NCBI RefSeq assembly: GCF_002117445.1
Contig: NZ_CP019937.1
Coordinates: 1,795,501-1,859,500, forward strand
Direction: 5' to 3'
Origin: Ketogulonicigenium robustum
GTDB lineage: Bacteria; Pseudomonadota; Alphaproteobacteria; Rhodobacterales; Rhodobacteraceae
Length of the DNA: 64,000 nucleotides
The translations under genes and the position numbers were made by a program. This document shows, piece by piece, positions 44,891 to 52,417 of this stretch. The stretch's first letter is position 1. Each line of letters begins with the position of its first letter. The notes below the pieces were generated by a model. That model searched no databases. It saw only the letters and a program-made list of their open reading frames with translations, and had not been told where the DNA came from.

Positions 44891-45727
44891 ATGGCGTTGT
44901 TGGACATCCAAAACCTCTCGGTCACGTTTCCGACGGCGGCGGGGCCGTTCAAGGCGGTCGACGGCATCGACATCCGCGTCGAGCAGGGCGAGATTCTGGC
45001 CATCGTGGGCGAGTCCGGGTCTGGGAAATCGGTCTCGATGCTGGCGGTGATGGGGCTGCTGCCGCCCGCCGCCAAAATCACCGCCGACCGGATGCTGTTT
45101 GATGGGCAAGACATGCAGGCCCTGCCCGCAAGGGCACGGCGCAAGATCATCGGGAAAGACATCTCGATGATTTTCCAAGACCCGCTGTCGTCGCTGAACC
45201 CCAGCTTTACCGTCGGTTTCCAGCTATGTGAGGTGCTGCGCCTGCATCTGCGCCTGTCGCGCAAGGCCGCTGCCGACCGCGCGGTGGAATTGCTGCAGGC
45301 CGTTGGCATCCCCGACCCAGCCGCCCGCATGTCCAGCTATCCGCACCAGATGTCGGGTGGGCAGTGCCAGCGCGTGATGATCGCCATGGCCATCGCCTGC
45401 CGCCCCCGCCTGCTGATCGCGGACGAGCCGACCACCGCGCTGGATGTGACGATCCAAAAGCAGATCCTTGATCTGCTGGGCAACTTGCAACGCGAAACCG
45501 GTATGGGGCTGATCATGATTACCCACGATATGGGGGTTGTCGCCGAAACCGCCGACCGCGTCGTCGTCCAGTACAAGGGCCGCAAGGTCGAGGAACAAGG
45601 CGTGCTTGAGCTGTTTTCCACCCCGCGCGCGCCTTACACCCGCGCGCTGCTGGCCGCCCTGCCCGAAAACGCCACCGGCCTGCGCCTGCCCACGGTCAGC
45701 GCCCTGATGGAAGGGGATGCGAAATGA
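44891..45727 (+). CDS. ABC transporter ATPase, DppD-type, C-terminally short
   Basis: The 278-residue nucleotide-binding protein has Walker [12 protein letters not shown] (about 38-48), the Q-loop [15 protein letters not shown], the signature [16 protein letters not shown] (about 154-169), Walker [14 protein letters not shown] and the His switch ITHDMGVV. It ends at residue 278, shortly after [13 protein letters not shown]. Typical DppD/OppD proteins continue about 50 residues through a cysteine-rich tail (CxxRC-type); that tail is missing here. The next ATPase gene overlaps the stop by four bases. Confidence 0.9.
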   Translation: MALLDIQNLSVTFPTAAGPFKAVDGIDIRVEQGEILAIVGESGSGKSVSMLAVMGLLPPAAKITADRMLFDGQDMQALPARARRKIIGKDISMIFQDPLSSLNPSFTVGFQLCEVLRLHLRLSRKAAADRAVELLQAVGIPDPAARMSSYPHQMSGGQCQRVMIAMAIACRPRLLIADEPTTALDVTIQKQILDLLGNLQRETGMGLIMITHDMGVVAETADRVVVQYKGRKVEEQGVLELFSTPRAPYTRALLAALPENATGLRLPTVSALMEGDAK

Positions 45728-46563
45728 GCGATATCGTTCTGAAGGCCGACGGGCTGATCCGCGAGTACACTTCCGGCGGGGTTTTTGGCGGTAAAAAGGT
45801 GAACCGCGCCCTCAAAGGGATCAGCCTGCAACTGGAACGCGGGCGCACTTTGGCGGTTGTGGGCGAAAGCGGCTGCGGGAAATCCACCCTCGCCCGCATT
45901 CTGACGATGATCGATGCGCAGACCGACGGAACGCTGCAAATTTGCGGGCAAAACGTTGATCTGCGCCAGCACAAGCCCGATGCCGCGCTGCGCCGCAAGG
46001 TGCAGATCGTGTTCCAAAACCCCTATTCATCGCTGAACCCGCGCCAGAAAATTCTGAACGCCCTCACTGAACAACTCTATCTGAACAGCGACGATACGGC
46101 GGCCCAGCGCCGCGACAAAGCCCTAGCGATGTTAGATCGCGTTGGGCTTGGTCCCGAGGTTGCCAACCGCTACCCGCATATGCTGTCGGGCGGTATGCGC
46201 CAGCGTGTGGTCATCGCCCGCGCGCTGATGGTGCGCCCTGAAATCGTAGTGCTGGACGAGCCTGTTTCGGCACTTGACCTGTCGGTGCAGGCGCAGGTGC
46301 TGAACCTGCTGCGCGACCTGCAGGATGAAATGGGCCTCAGCTACGTGTTCATCAGCCATGACCTGTCGGTTGTGCGCTATCTGGCCGATAGGCTGATCGT
46401 GATGAACGCAGGCGAGATTGTCGAGGAAGGCCAAGCCGCCGATATTTTCGCCGCCCCGCAACACCCCTACACCCGCAAGCTTTTTGCTGCGACGCCCTCG
46501 GCCAGCGTGGAGGCTATCCGCACCCGCCTGACGATGCGCCACAGCGCAGGACAAAATGCATGA
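45724..46563 (+). CDS. ABC transporter ATPase, DppF-type, C-terminally short
   Basis: The 279-residue protein has Walker [16 protein letters not shown], the Q-loop [16 protein letters not shown], the signature [17 protein letters not shown], Walker [17 protein letters not shown] and the switch [11 protein letters not shown]. It begins ATGAGC overlapping the previous stop (ATGA). As in its partner, the usual C-terminal cysteine-containing dipeptide-type tail after HPYTRKL is absent; the sequence ends within about 30 residues. With two permeases it makes a complete importer. Confidence 0.9.
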   Translation: MSDIVLKADGLIREYTSGGVFGGKKVNRALKGISLQLERGRTLAVVGESGCGKSTLARILTMIDAQTDGTLQICGQNVDLRQHKPDAALRRKVQIVFQNPYSSLNPRQKILNALTEQLYLNSDDTAAQRRDKALAMLDRVGLGPEVANRYPHMLSGGMRQRVVIARALMVRPEIVVLDEPVSALDLSVQAQVLNLLRDLQDEMGLSYVFISHDLSVVRYLADRLIVMNAGEIVEEGQAADIFAAPQHPYTRKLFAATPSASVEAIRTRLTMRHSAGQNA

Positions 46564-47645
46564 GCACCACACCCATCGATAACCGTTACGCCACGACCCA
46601 GCGCTTTACCACCAACACCGGCATTCGCCGCGCCGCGCGGCAAAACTGTTCGGACGAGGTCTGGAACTATCTGAACTGCGGCACCGGCGACGAGGTCACC
46701 TTGCGCGCCAACACCGCCGATTTTGACAAGTTGCAATGGAACACGCCCCTGTTCGCCGGTGTCGCGCATCCCGACACGACGACTGAATTTCTAGGGCATC
46801 GCCTGTCGTTTCCGGCGTTGATCGCGCCCTTTGGCGGCGGCGAATACATGCTGGATGCCGAGGGTCACCGCGCCACCGGCCGCGCCGCCCGCGATGTCGG
46901 CATTCGCCAGATCGTCCCCGTGGCCGCGGCCCATACGCTAGAGGATATCGCCCAAGCCACCGGCGTCGCGCAGATGTTCCAGATCACGTTCGTGGGGGAT
47001 GTCGGCGCGGTGGTCGACATGATGCACCGTGCCAAGGCAGCCGGATACGAGCAGATCGTTGCAACCTATTCGCCCATCCGCCAATGGCGCGAGCGGATGA
47101 TGGAAGACCGCACCCGTTTCGCGGCCGGTAAAAGCGATGCGAACTTTGGCCCCGGCCTGTCAGACCCCGCGGCGCTGCACGAACAGCTCGCCTTCACGCG
47201 CCCCCGCTGGGGGTGGGCCGAGGCGCGCGAGGCGATCGCCCGCGCCCCCCTGCCAATCATCGTCAAAGGGGTGATGACAGCCGACGAGGCGAAACAATCT
47301 CTCGATGCCGGTGCGGCGGGGCTTTACGTGTCGAACTACGGCGGGCGGTCGATCGACCGGCAGCGCTCGGCCATTTCGGCGCTGCCGCATGTGCGCGCGG
47401 CGGCGGGGCAGAACGTGCCAATCATTTTCGACAGCGGAATCCGGCGCGGGTCGGACATTGCGGCAGCTGTTGCGCTGGGGGCGAATGTCGTCGCACTGGG
47501 GCGCGCCGTGGGTTACGGCCTGGCCGCCGACGGCGAAGCAGGCGCGCGCCGTGTGTTAGAGTTGCTCCGCGACGAATACTGGACAACACTGGGCCATCTG
47601 GGCTGCGCCACCACCGCAGACCTTGGGCCGGCCTGCTTTCTTTGA
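46560..47645 (+). CDS. FMN-dependent protein of the alpha-hydroxy-acid oxidase family with altered active site
   Basis: The 361-residue TIM-barrel flavoprotein aligns with glycolate/lactate oxidases: LIAPFGGGEYMLDAEGHRAT, IIVKGVMTADEAKQSL (FMN-contact Lys) and IIFDSGIRRGSDIAAAVALG (phosphate site). The catalytic residues differ. The His of SNHGGRxxD is Tyr (VSNYGGRSID). The substrate Tyr of FQLYxxK is not Tyr (FQITFVGD). The Asp of the TVD-x-P strand reads TYSP. The Arg after SNxGGR is kept. It could oxidise a different substrate or do other FMN chemistry. It overlaps the DppF gene by four bases and is followed by a GlcG-like gene. Confidence 0.87.
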   Translation: MSTTPIDNRYATTQRFTTNTGIRRAARQNCSDEVWNYLNCGTGDEVTLRANTADFDKLQWNTPLFAGVAHPDTTTEFLGHRLSFPALIAPFGGGEYMLDAEGHRATGRAARDVGIRQIVPVAAAHTLEDIAQATGVAQMFQITFVGDVGAVVDMMHRAKAAGYEQIVATYSPIRQWRERMMEDRTRFAAGKSDANFGPGLSDPAALHEQLAFTRPRWGWAEAREAIARAPLPIIVKGVMTADEAKQSLDAGAAGLYVSNYGGRSIDRQRSAISALPHVRAAAGQNVPIIFDSGIRRGSDIAAAVALGANVVALGRAVGYGLAADGEAGARRVLELLRDEYWTTLGHLGCATTADLGPACFL

Positions 47646-47671
47646 CGTTTTACACCAGAAGGGATCACATC

Positions 47672-48091
47672 GTGAAATCCATCCTGCGCCTTGATATTGA
47701 TGACGCGCGTATTCTGATTGCGGGCGCGAATGCCGCAGCTGACGAGATCGGCGTGCCCATGTGCATCGCCATTATGGACGAAGGCGCCAACCTGCTGGCG
47801 TTCGAGCGGATGGAGGGCGGGAAAGTCTCGTCCAGCACCATCGCGATCGACAAGGCTTTCACCGCCGCTGCGGCCAAGCGGGCGACCCATGAATACGGCG
47901 CCGCCAGCCAACCCGGCGCGCCTGCATACGGCATCAACAGCGCCATCGGCGGACGGCTGATGATTGTCGCGGGTGGCGTGCCGGTGGTGCACGAGGGCGA
48001 GGTGATCGGCGCGATTGGCATTTCCTCGGGCACGCCTGCGCAAGACCGTGCTGTCGCCGAAGCCGCCATCGCACACTGGCTTGCCCGCTAA
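47672..48091 (+). CDS. GlcG/HbpS-family protein
   Basis: The 139-residue protein begins at GTG (47672) with AGAAGGG ten or so bases upstream. The family pattern is IAGANAAADEIGVPMCIAIMDEG, FERMEGGKVSSSTIAIDKAFTAA, GAPAYGINSAIGGRLMIVAGGVPVV and VIGAIGISSGTPAQDRAVAEAA. Members associate with glycolate operons (glcG) or bind haem (HbpS), and are thought to act near hydroxy-acid oxidation; the role is unproven. Here it follows the divergent FMN oxidase, matching that linkage, and ends the operon. Confidence 0.85.
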   Translation: MKSILRLDIDDARILIAGANAAADEIGVPMCIAIMDEGANLLAFERMEGGKVSSSTIAIDKAFTAAAAKRATHEYGAASQPGAPAYGINSAIGGRLMIVAGGVPVVHEGEVIGAIGISSGTPAQDRAVAEAAIAHWLAR

Positions 48092-48118
48092 GACAGGCTT
48101 GTCCGGTAAGATTGCGCG

Positions 48119-48934
48119 TTAGCTGGCGGTCGACAAGATCGCCAGCGCCTCGGCGTGGATCTGGGGATTGGCGGCGGCCAGAATGCGCCCGCCCTGCCAC
48201 GCGGGGCCCCCTTGCCAGTCGGTGACGATACCGCCTGCGGCCTCGATCACCGCGATGGGGCCTTGCACGTCGTAGGGCTGCAGGCCCGCCTCGATCACCA
48301 GATCGATCTGACCGGCGGCCAGCATGGCATAGGCGTAGCAATCCATCCCGTAGCGCACCAATTGCGCGCGCGCGGCCACGGCTTGAAAGGCAGCGCCTTC
48401 GGTGGGGGTGCCGACTTCGGGGAATGTGGTCATTACGATAGCCTCGGCCAACGCGCGCGGGGCATGGGTTTGAAGCGCGCGCGTGCCATGCGGACCTGCG
48501 CATTCGGCTTGCCCGAAACCGCCTGCAAAACGCTCGCCAATATAGGGTTGGTCGACGATACCGAACAGCGGGCCCTGATCATCCGATACTGCGATCAGCA
48601 CGCCCCAAGTGGGCGCGCCCGCGATATATGCGCGAGTGCCGTCAATCGGGTCCAGCACCCATGTGAGGCCCGTTGTGCCCGCTTTGGGGCCGAATTCTTC
48701 ACCCAAGATCGCATCATCGGGGCGTAGACGGGCCAGAATGTCACGCATGGCCTGTTCGCTTGCACGGTCGGCAATGGTGACGGGGTCGTAAGCCATCCCG
48801 CGCAGCGCGCCTTTGTTATCTGCCGCGACTGCTGTGCGGAAGTATTGCAAGGTGACGGGCCGCGCCGCATCTGCAAGGCTGTGGGCCACCCCCCGCAATT
48901 CGGCCGAGAGTTCGGGTGTGATCCGATGTGTCAT
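48119..48934 (-). CDS. HisN-type histidinol-phosphatase / IMPase family protein
   Basis: The 271-residue protein has the metal motifs GEE in ILGEEFGP (about 78-85), DPIDGTRAYIAGAPTWG (about 94-110), and the late Asp in GLQPYDVQGPIAVIEAAGG. The DPIDGTRAYIxG and YDVxxxIxxxExAGG variants are those of HisN, the bacterial histidinol-phosphate phosphatase that dephosphorylates histidinol phosphate in the last steps of histidine synthesis. No his gene is adjacent, so the role is tentative. GGAGCGCCC precedes the ATG. It is convergent with the GlcG-like gene. Confidence 0.85.
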   Translation of the reverse strand: MTHRITPELSAELRGVAHSLADAARPVTLQYFRTAVAADNKGALRGMAYDPVTIADRASEQAMRDILARLRPDDAILGEEFGPKAGTTGLTWVLDPIDGTRAYIAGAPTWGVLIAVSDDQGPLFGIVDQPYIGERFAGGFGQAECAGPHGTRALQTHAPRALAEAIVMTTFPEVGTPTEGAAFQAVAARAQLVRYGMDCYAYAMLAAGQIDLVIEAGLQPYDVQGPIAVIEAAGGIVTDWQGGPAWQGGRILAAANPQIHAEALAILSTAS

Positions 48935-49000
48935 GGGCGCTCCTCCGACAGGGTTTTCCTAGCCCTATCGAAGCGTGCCGGAGGGGTCAATAAAGGCGGG

Positions 49001-49360
49001 CTAGGCTGCGTCGGACAAGACACGCGCCAGTTCGAAAATATGGCGGCGCTGTTCTTCGGGGATCGCGTAATACGACCGCAGCAGCTCCATTGCCTCGCGG
49101 CCCCACAGTTCCTCGTCGACGGGATGTTCATCAACTGCGGCATCGCTCATCCCCTCGTAGAAATACGAGATCGATGTGCCAAGGGCATGGGCGATTTCCC
49201 ACAGGCGCGAGGCGCTGACGCGGTTTGCCCCGGTTTCGTACTTTTGGATCTGTTGGAATTTGATGCCGACATGTTCGGCCAACTGCTGCTGTGTCATGCC
49301 GATCAACCAGCGCCGCTGCCGGATGCGTTTCCCGACGTATACATCAACCGAATGTGCCAA
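49001..49360 (-). CDS. XRE-family helix-turn-helix regulator
   Basis: The 119-residue protein has an N-terminal Cro/C1 helix-turn-helix at about 12-65: VGKRIRQRRWLIGMTQQQLA, GIKFQQIQKYETGANRV and SASRLWEIAHALGT. A helical C-terminal region with RREAMELLRSYYAIPEEQRR-like character follows. I use TTG at 49360 because GGAG lies seven bases upstream and the product then starts L/M-AHSVDVYVGKRI, as I recall in relatives. An ATG seven codons upstream is in frame but lacks a ribosome site. This type is common and usually chromosomal in Rhodobacteraceae; targets unknown. Confidence 0.85.
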   Translation of the reverse strand: MAHSVDVYVGKRIRQRRWLIGMTQQQLAEHVGIKFQQIQKYETGANRVSASRLWEIAHALGTSISYFYEGMSDAAVDEHPVDEELWGREAMELLRSYYAIPEEQRRHIFELARVLSDAA

Positions 49361-49579
49361 AGGCGTTCTCCAACATTTCAACTATCACGTGTTCCGGCCT
49401 GATAACCCAAGCGAAACGCACAAAATTCGAGTCACCTTCTCGCACTTAACGCATGACGGCGTCATCATAGCTTTTTGTACAACTGGCCCTGTCTGGATGG
49501 CCGAAAATCGCTTATAAATAGGCGATTTATCGCGCAAATCCGGTAGGAAATATGTGCAAATGCCGCTTGTATTGGCAGA

Positions 49580-50434
49580 TCAACCCACCGCGTAGGCGCG
49601 GCGGATCAGATCAACCAAAGCGGTAACAACAGCCCCCTCGCCATGCACCGCATGATAGAGGTTAATGTTGAAAGCACGTAGTTCCGGCAGGGCGCCGTTG
49701 TGGGCAATACGCTCGAGGTGCGGCGGCTCGGCCCCCTCGATATAGGTATGCACCGCCAGATCGGCACTGACGGTCGCTTCAATTGTCCGTGTGGATTCGC
49801 TGCTGACCACCATCTGCCAATCGATGCTGTTGGCATCCAAGCGGCGCTGCACGAAAGACCGGAAAATGCAGGCGCGTTCAAACGCCAAGGGCAGCGGCCT
49901 GCGGGTCCACGCCGACCCGCCCGGTGCGCCGACCCAGATCAGCTCGCGCTGGGCCAGCGTCTCGCCGCCCTCGCCCAGCTCGTCCTCGGTCGTCAGCATC
50001 ACGTCGATTTCGCCGCGGCGGAACTGTTCTTTCAGCATCAGCGTGAAGTTCGAGATCAGGTGAATTTGCACGCGGGGAAAATCGCGGGCGAATTGCTGCA
50101 AGACGCGCGGGATGACGGGGTAGATCACGTCTTGAGGCACGCCCAGCGTCACCTCGCCCTCGTAGGCACCGGCGTTCAAGCGGGCGTATACCTCGTCGTT
50201 CAGGGCGATCAGGCGGCGCGCCTGCGACAAAAGCTGATCGCCCGCCCCTGTCAGCGCCAGCCCGCGCCCGGCCCGTTCAAACAGCGACACGCCAAGGCTG
50301 TCTTCCAGCCGCCGCAGCTGCATCGAAACCGCCGATTGCGTCAGGTTGAGCAGCCCCGCCGCACGCGTGACGCCGCCATTTTCGGCCACCGCCACGAACG
50401 AGCGCAACGCCGTAAGATCCAGATTGCGCGACAT
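49580..50434 (-). CDS. LysR-family transcriptional regulator
   Basis: The 284-residue protein has a LysR helix-turn-helix LDLTALRSFVAVAENGGVTR and LTQSAVSMQLRRLEDSLGVS, then FERAGRGLALTGAGDQLL. The effector domain starts EGEVTLGVPQDVIYP. Its effector is unknown. It is divergent from a DUF1127 gene across 109 bases containing CTGACA and TGTCAG arms 17 bases apart, and downstream lies AAATCGC-N10-GCGATTT (49505-49528), which may be its terminator on the minus strand. Confidence 0.85.
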   Translation of the reverse strand: MSRNLDLTALRSFVAVAENGGVTRAAGLLNLTQSAVSMQLRRLEDSLGVSLFERAGRGLALTGAGDQLLSQARRLIALNDEVYARLNAGAYEGEVTLGVPQDVIYPVIPRVLQQFARDFPRVQIHLISNFTLMLKEQFRRGEIDVMLTTEDELGEGGETLAQRELIWVGAPGGSAWTRRPLPLAFERACIFRSFVQRRLDANSIDWQMVVSSESTRTIEATVSADLAVHTYIEGAEPPHLERIAHNGALPELRAFNINLYHAVHGEGAVVTALVDLIRRAYAVG

Positions 50435-50456
50435 ATCACGATTCCTGATTCAACAC

Positions 50457-50485
50457 CTGACAAACATTCATTTTATTTATGTCAG
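50457..50485. promoter_or_regulatory. CTGACA-N17-TGTCAG inverted repeat in LysR/DUF1127 gap
   Basis: CTGACA (50457-50462) and TGTCAG (50480-50485) are exact complements around an AT-rich spacer ATTCATTTTATTTA. It lies about 23 bases from the LysR start and 59 from the DUF1127 start, the usual position for a LysR site. Confidence 0.4.
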
Positions 50486-50543
50486 CCGTGACGTTAGAGC
50501 AAGCATGCGGAATTTGCCGCAGCCATCCATAAGGAATCACGAC

Positions 50544-50756
50544 ATGGCACTGACCCATGCAATCGCCAGCTCTCTTCCCGCCAGCCGCGGCTTTTTCGCC
50601 CGTATCGTGCTTGCGCTGCGCGTGCGCCAGGAACGTCGCCATCTGGCTGAACTGGATGATGCGCTGCTGGCCGACATTGGCCTGACCCGGACGCAGGTGC
50701 AAGACGAGGCGAAGCGCACGATGTGGGATTTGCCCTATCAGCGCAGCCCCCGCTAA
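50544..50756 (+). CDS. DUF1127-domain small protein
   Basis: The 70-residue protein has an AAGGAATCACGAC ribosome site at ideal spacing. The C-terminal half carries the DUF1127 pattern RQERRHLAELDDALLADIGL followed by TRTQVQDEAKR. DUF1127 proteins in alphaproteobacteria are small arginine-rich factors; CcaF1 in Rhodobacter binds RNA and affects stress, and others influence phosphate and carbon use. No transmembrane segment. It lies divergent from a LysR regulator, so it may be that regulator's target, and has its own terminator. Confidence 0.85.
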   Translation: MALTHAIASSLPASRGFFARIVLALRVRQERRHLAELDDALLADIGLTRTQVQDEAKRTMWDLPYQRSPR

Positions 50757-50782
50757 TACCGCGATAATCCAGAAAAATATGC

Positions 50783-50812
50783 AAAATGCCGCCATTGATG
50801 GGCGGCATTTTT
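50783..50812 (+). terminator. Intrinsic terminator of DUF1127 gene
   Basis: AAAATGCCGCC and GGCGGCATTTTT pair perfectly around a seven-base loop with five T at the end, 26 bases after the stop. Confidence 0.92.
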
Positions 50813-50873
50813 GTTAACGTTGCGCCACTTCACGATTCGTTACGAAAAATCCGGCGGATTTGGCCTGAAATTC

Positions 50874-50918
50874 TTGAAATGACAGGCTGCATCCCCGATA
50901 TTACTGGCGTAGCGCCAG
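50874..50918 (+). promoter_or_regulatory. Candidate promoter and leader hairpin for the Bax-inhibitor-like gene
   Basis: TTGAAA (50874-50879), a 17-base spacer and GATATT (50897-50902) resemble a sigma-70 promoter. Immediately after, CTGGCG-TAG-CGCCAG (50904-50918) is a perfect 6-bp inverted repeat at or near the transcript start, possibly an operator or leader hairpin. The gene begins at 50977. Confidence 0.35.
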
Positions 50919-50976
50919 AATCCCCTAGTGGGCCTGGCGCATATGTATTGTTGCGCGATTTTGGCTGGAGGACTCT

Positions 50977-51750
50977 ATGGCACAATTCGACACGATCCGC
51001 ACCACGGCGGGTGTACGCGCCGGTGTGATCGACCAGGGCCTTAAGGCCCACATGAATAAAGTTTACGCGACCATGTCGATTGGCATGATCATCACCGGTT
51101 TGGCCGCTTGGGCCGTATCGGGGTTGGCTGTCACCAATGTGGCCACGCAGTATCAGCTGGGTACAGGTCGCTACCTGACCGAGTTTGGCTATGCCCTGTA
51201 TGCGACCCCGCTGAAGTGGGTGATCATGCTGCTGCCGATCGGGATGGTCTTTGCCTTTGGCGCGCTGATCAACCGCCTGTCCACCGCTGGCGCGCAGCTG
51301 TTCTTCTATGCCTACGCCGCCGCGATGGGTCTTTCGCTCAGCTCGATCTTCCTGGTGTTCACGGGCACCTCGATCGTGCAGGTGTTTCTGGTGACGGCAA
51401 TCGCTTTCGCGTCGCTGTCGCTGTACGGCTACACGACCAAGCGCGACATCTCGGGCTGGGGCACCTTCCTGATCATGGGCGTTGTGGGTCTGCTGCTGGC
51501 CTCGATCGTCAACATCTTCTTGGGCTCGGGCCCGCTGCAGATGGCGATTTCGGCCTTGGGCGTTCTGATTTTTGCAGGTCTGACCGCCTATGACACGCAA
51601 AACATCAAGAACACCTATGTGCAGCACGCTGTGCATGGCGACACCGAATGGCTGGGCAAAGCCGCTATCATGGGCGCGCTGAACCTGTATCTGGACTTCA
51701 TCAACATGTTCATGATGCTGCTGCAACTGTTCGGCAACCGTCAGGAATAA
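50977..51750 (+). CDS. Bax inhibitor-1/YccA family membrane protein
   Basis: The 257-residue protein has about seven transmembrane helices after a short cytoplasmic N-terminus (MAQFDTIRTTAGVRAGVIDQ). The BI-1 family pattern includes GLSLSSIFLVFTGTSIVQVF, YGYTTKRDISGWGTFLIMG, LTAYDTQNIK (the conserved di-acid/Asp motif near 200-208) and GALNLYLDFINMFMMLLQLF. E. coli YccA modulates FtsH; other members leak calcium or protons. GGAGGACTCT directly precedes the ATG. It stands alone, with a candidate promoter and hairpin upstream and a terminator downstream. Confidence 0.92.
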   Translation: MAQFDTIRTTAGVRAGVIDQGLKAHMNKVYATMSIGMIITGLAAWAVSGLAVTNVATQYQLGTGRYLTEFGYALYATPLKWVIMLLPIGMVFAFGALINRLSTAGAQLFFYAYAAAMGLSLSSIFLVFTGTSIVQVFLVTAIAFASLSLYGYTTKRDISGWGTFLIMGVVGLLLASIVNIFLGSGPLQMAISALGVLIFAGLTAYDTQNIKNTYVQHAVHGDTEWLGKAAIMGALNLYLDFINMFMMLLQLFGNRQE

Positions 51751-51770
51751 CCTGCGGGTCATTGAATAGG

Positions 51771-51799
51771 AAAGGCCGGGCATTTGCCCGGCCTTTTTT
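51771..51799. terminator. Bidirectional terminator after Bax-inhibitor-like gene
   Basis: AAAGGCCGGGC, loop ATTT and GCCCGGCCTTTTTT form a perfect 11-bp stem with a T-run on the plus strand, and an AAA tract for the convergent reductase gene that ends at 51806. Confidence 0.92.
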
Positions 51800-51805
51800 A
51801 TTGTA

Positions 51806-52345
51806 TCACAGGCTTGCGGCAAATCCGGCGAGGAAGGCTTGCAACTGCTCGCGCACCTTGTCGTCTGTCAGGTTGCCGTCGGCGTCGAACGATCCGCCCG
51901 CGCGCGATACCATCAGCTTCGCCTCGTACCACGGTTGCATCCCCAAGGCGCGCATGACGGGTGTCCAGTGCGCTTGCGCCAGCACCGTGCCAAAGCCCCC
52001 CGGCGATGCGCCGATCACGGCCACCGGCTTGCCTTTGAAATACCCCAGGCCCGGGCCGCGCGACATCCAGTCCAACGCGTTTTTCAGCACGCCCGGAATA
52101 CTGCCGTTATATTCGGGCGACACCAGCAGCAGCCCGTCGGCGGCGGCCAGCGCCTCTTGCAGGACCTGAACCGAGGGCGGCAGGCCTTCCGCAGCCTCCA
52201 AATCGCCATCGTAAAGGGGCACATCGGCGATATCGCCCGCAGTGATCTGCACGCCATCCGGCGCCCCGTCGATAGCCGCGCGCAACAGCCCCGCGTTGAA
52301 CGACGCGCGCCGCAAGCTGCCTGCGATTCCCAAAATGCGGGTCAT
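51806..52345 (-). CDS. NADPH-dependent FMN reductase family protein
   Basis: This 179-residue flavodoxin-like protein begins MTRILGIAGSLRRASFN, the FMN phosphate-binding loop. GLLLVSPEYNGSIPGVLKNALDW (about 71-93) is the active-site segment of the ArsH/SsuE/YieF group. KPVAVIGASPGGFGTV follows. YieF-like chromate/quinone reductases are the nearest pattern I can name; physiological substrate is uncertain. It is divergent from the lipoate-ligase homologue, about 70 bases apart, and has the terminator of its convergent neighbour downstream. Confidence 0.88.
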   Translation of the reverse strand: MTRILGIAGSLRRASFNAGLLRAAIDGAPDGVQITAGDIADVPLYDGDLEAAEGLPPSVQVLQEALAAADGLLLVSPEYNGSIPGVLKNALDWMSRGPGLGYFKGKPVAVIGASPGGFGTVLAQAHWTPVMRALGMQPWYEAKLMVSRAGGSFDADGNLTDDKVREQLQAFLAGFAASL

Positions 52346-52417
52346 ATGTTCCCCTCGTCAGCAGTGGTTGATGTTCGTAAGATAGCCGGACTGTGTAGAC
52401 GTTGAAGGACAAATGCA

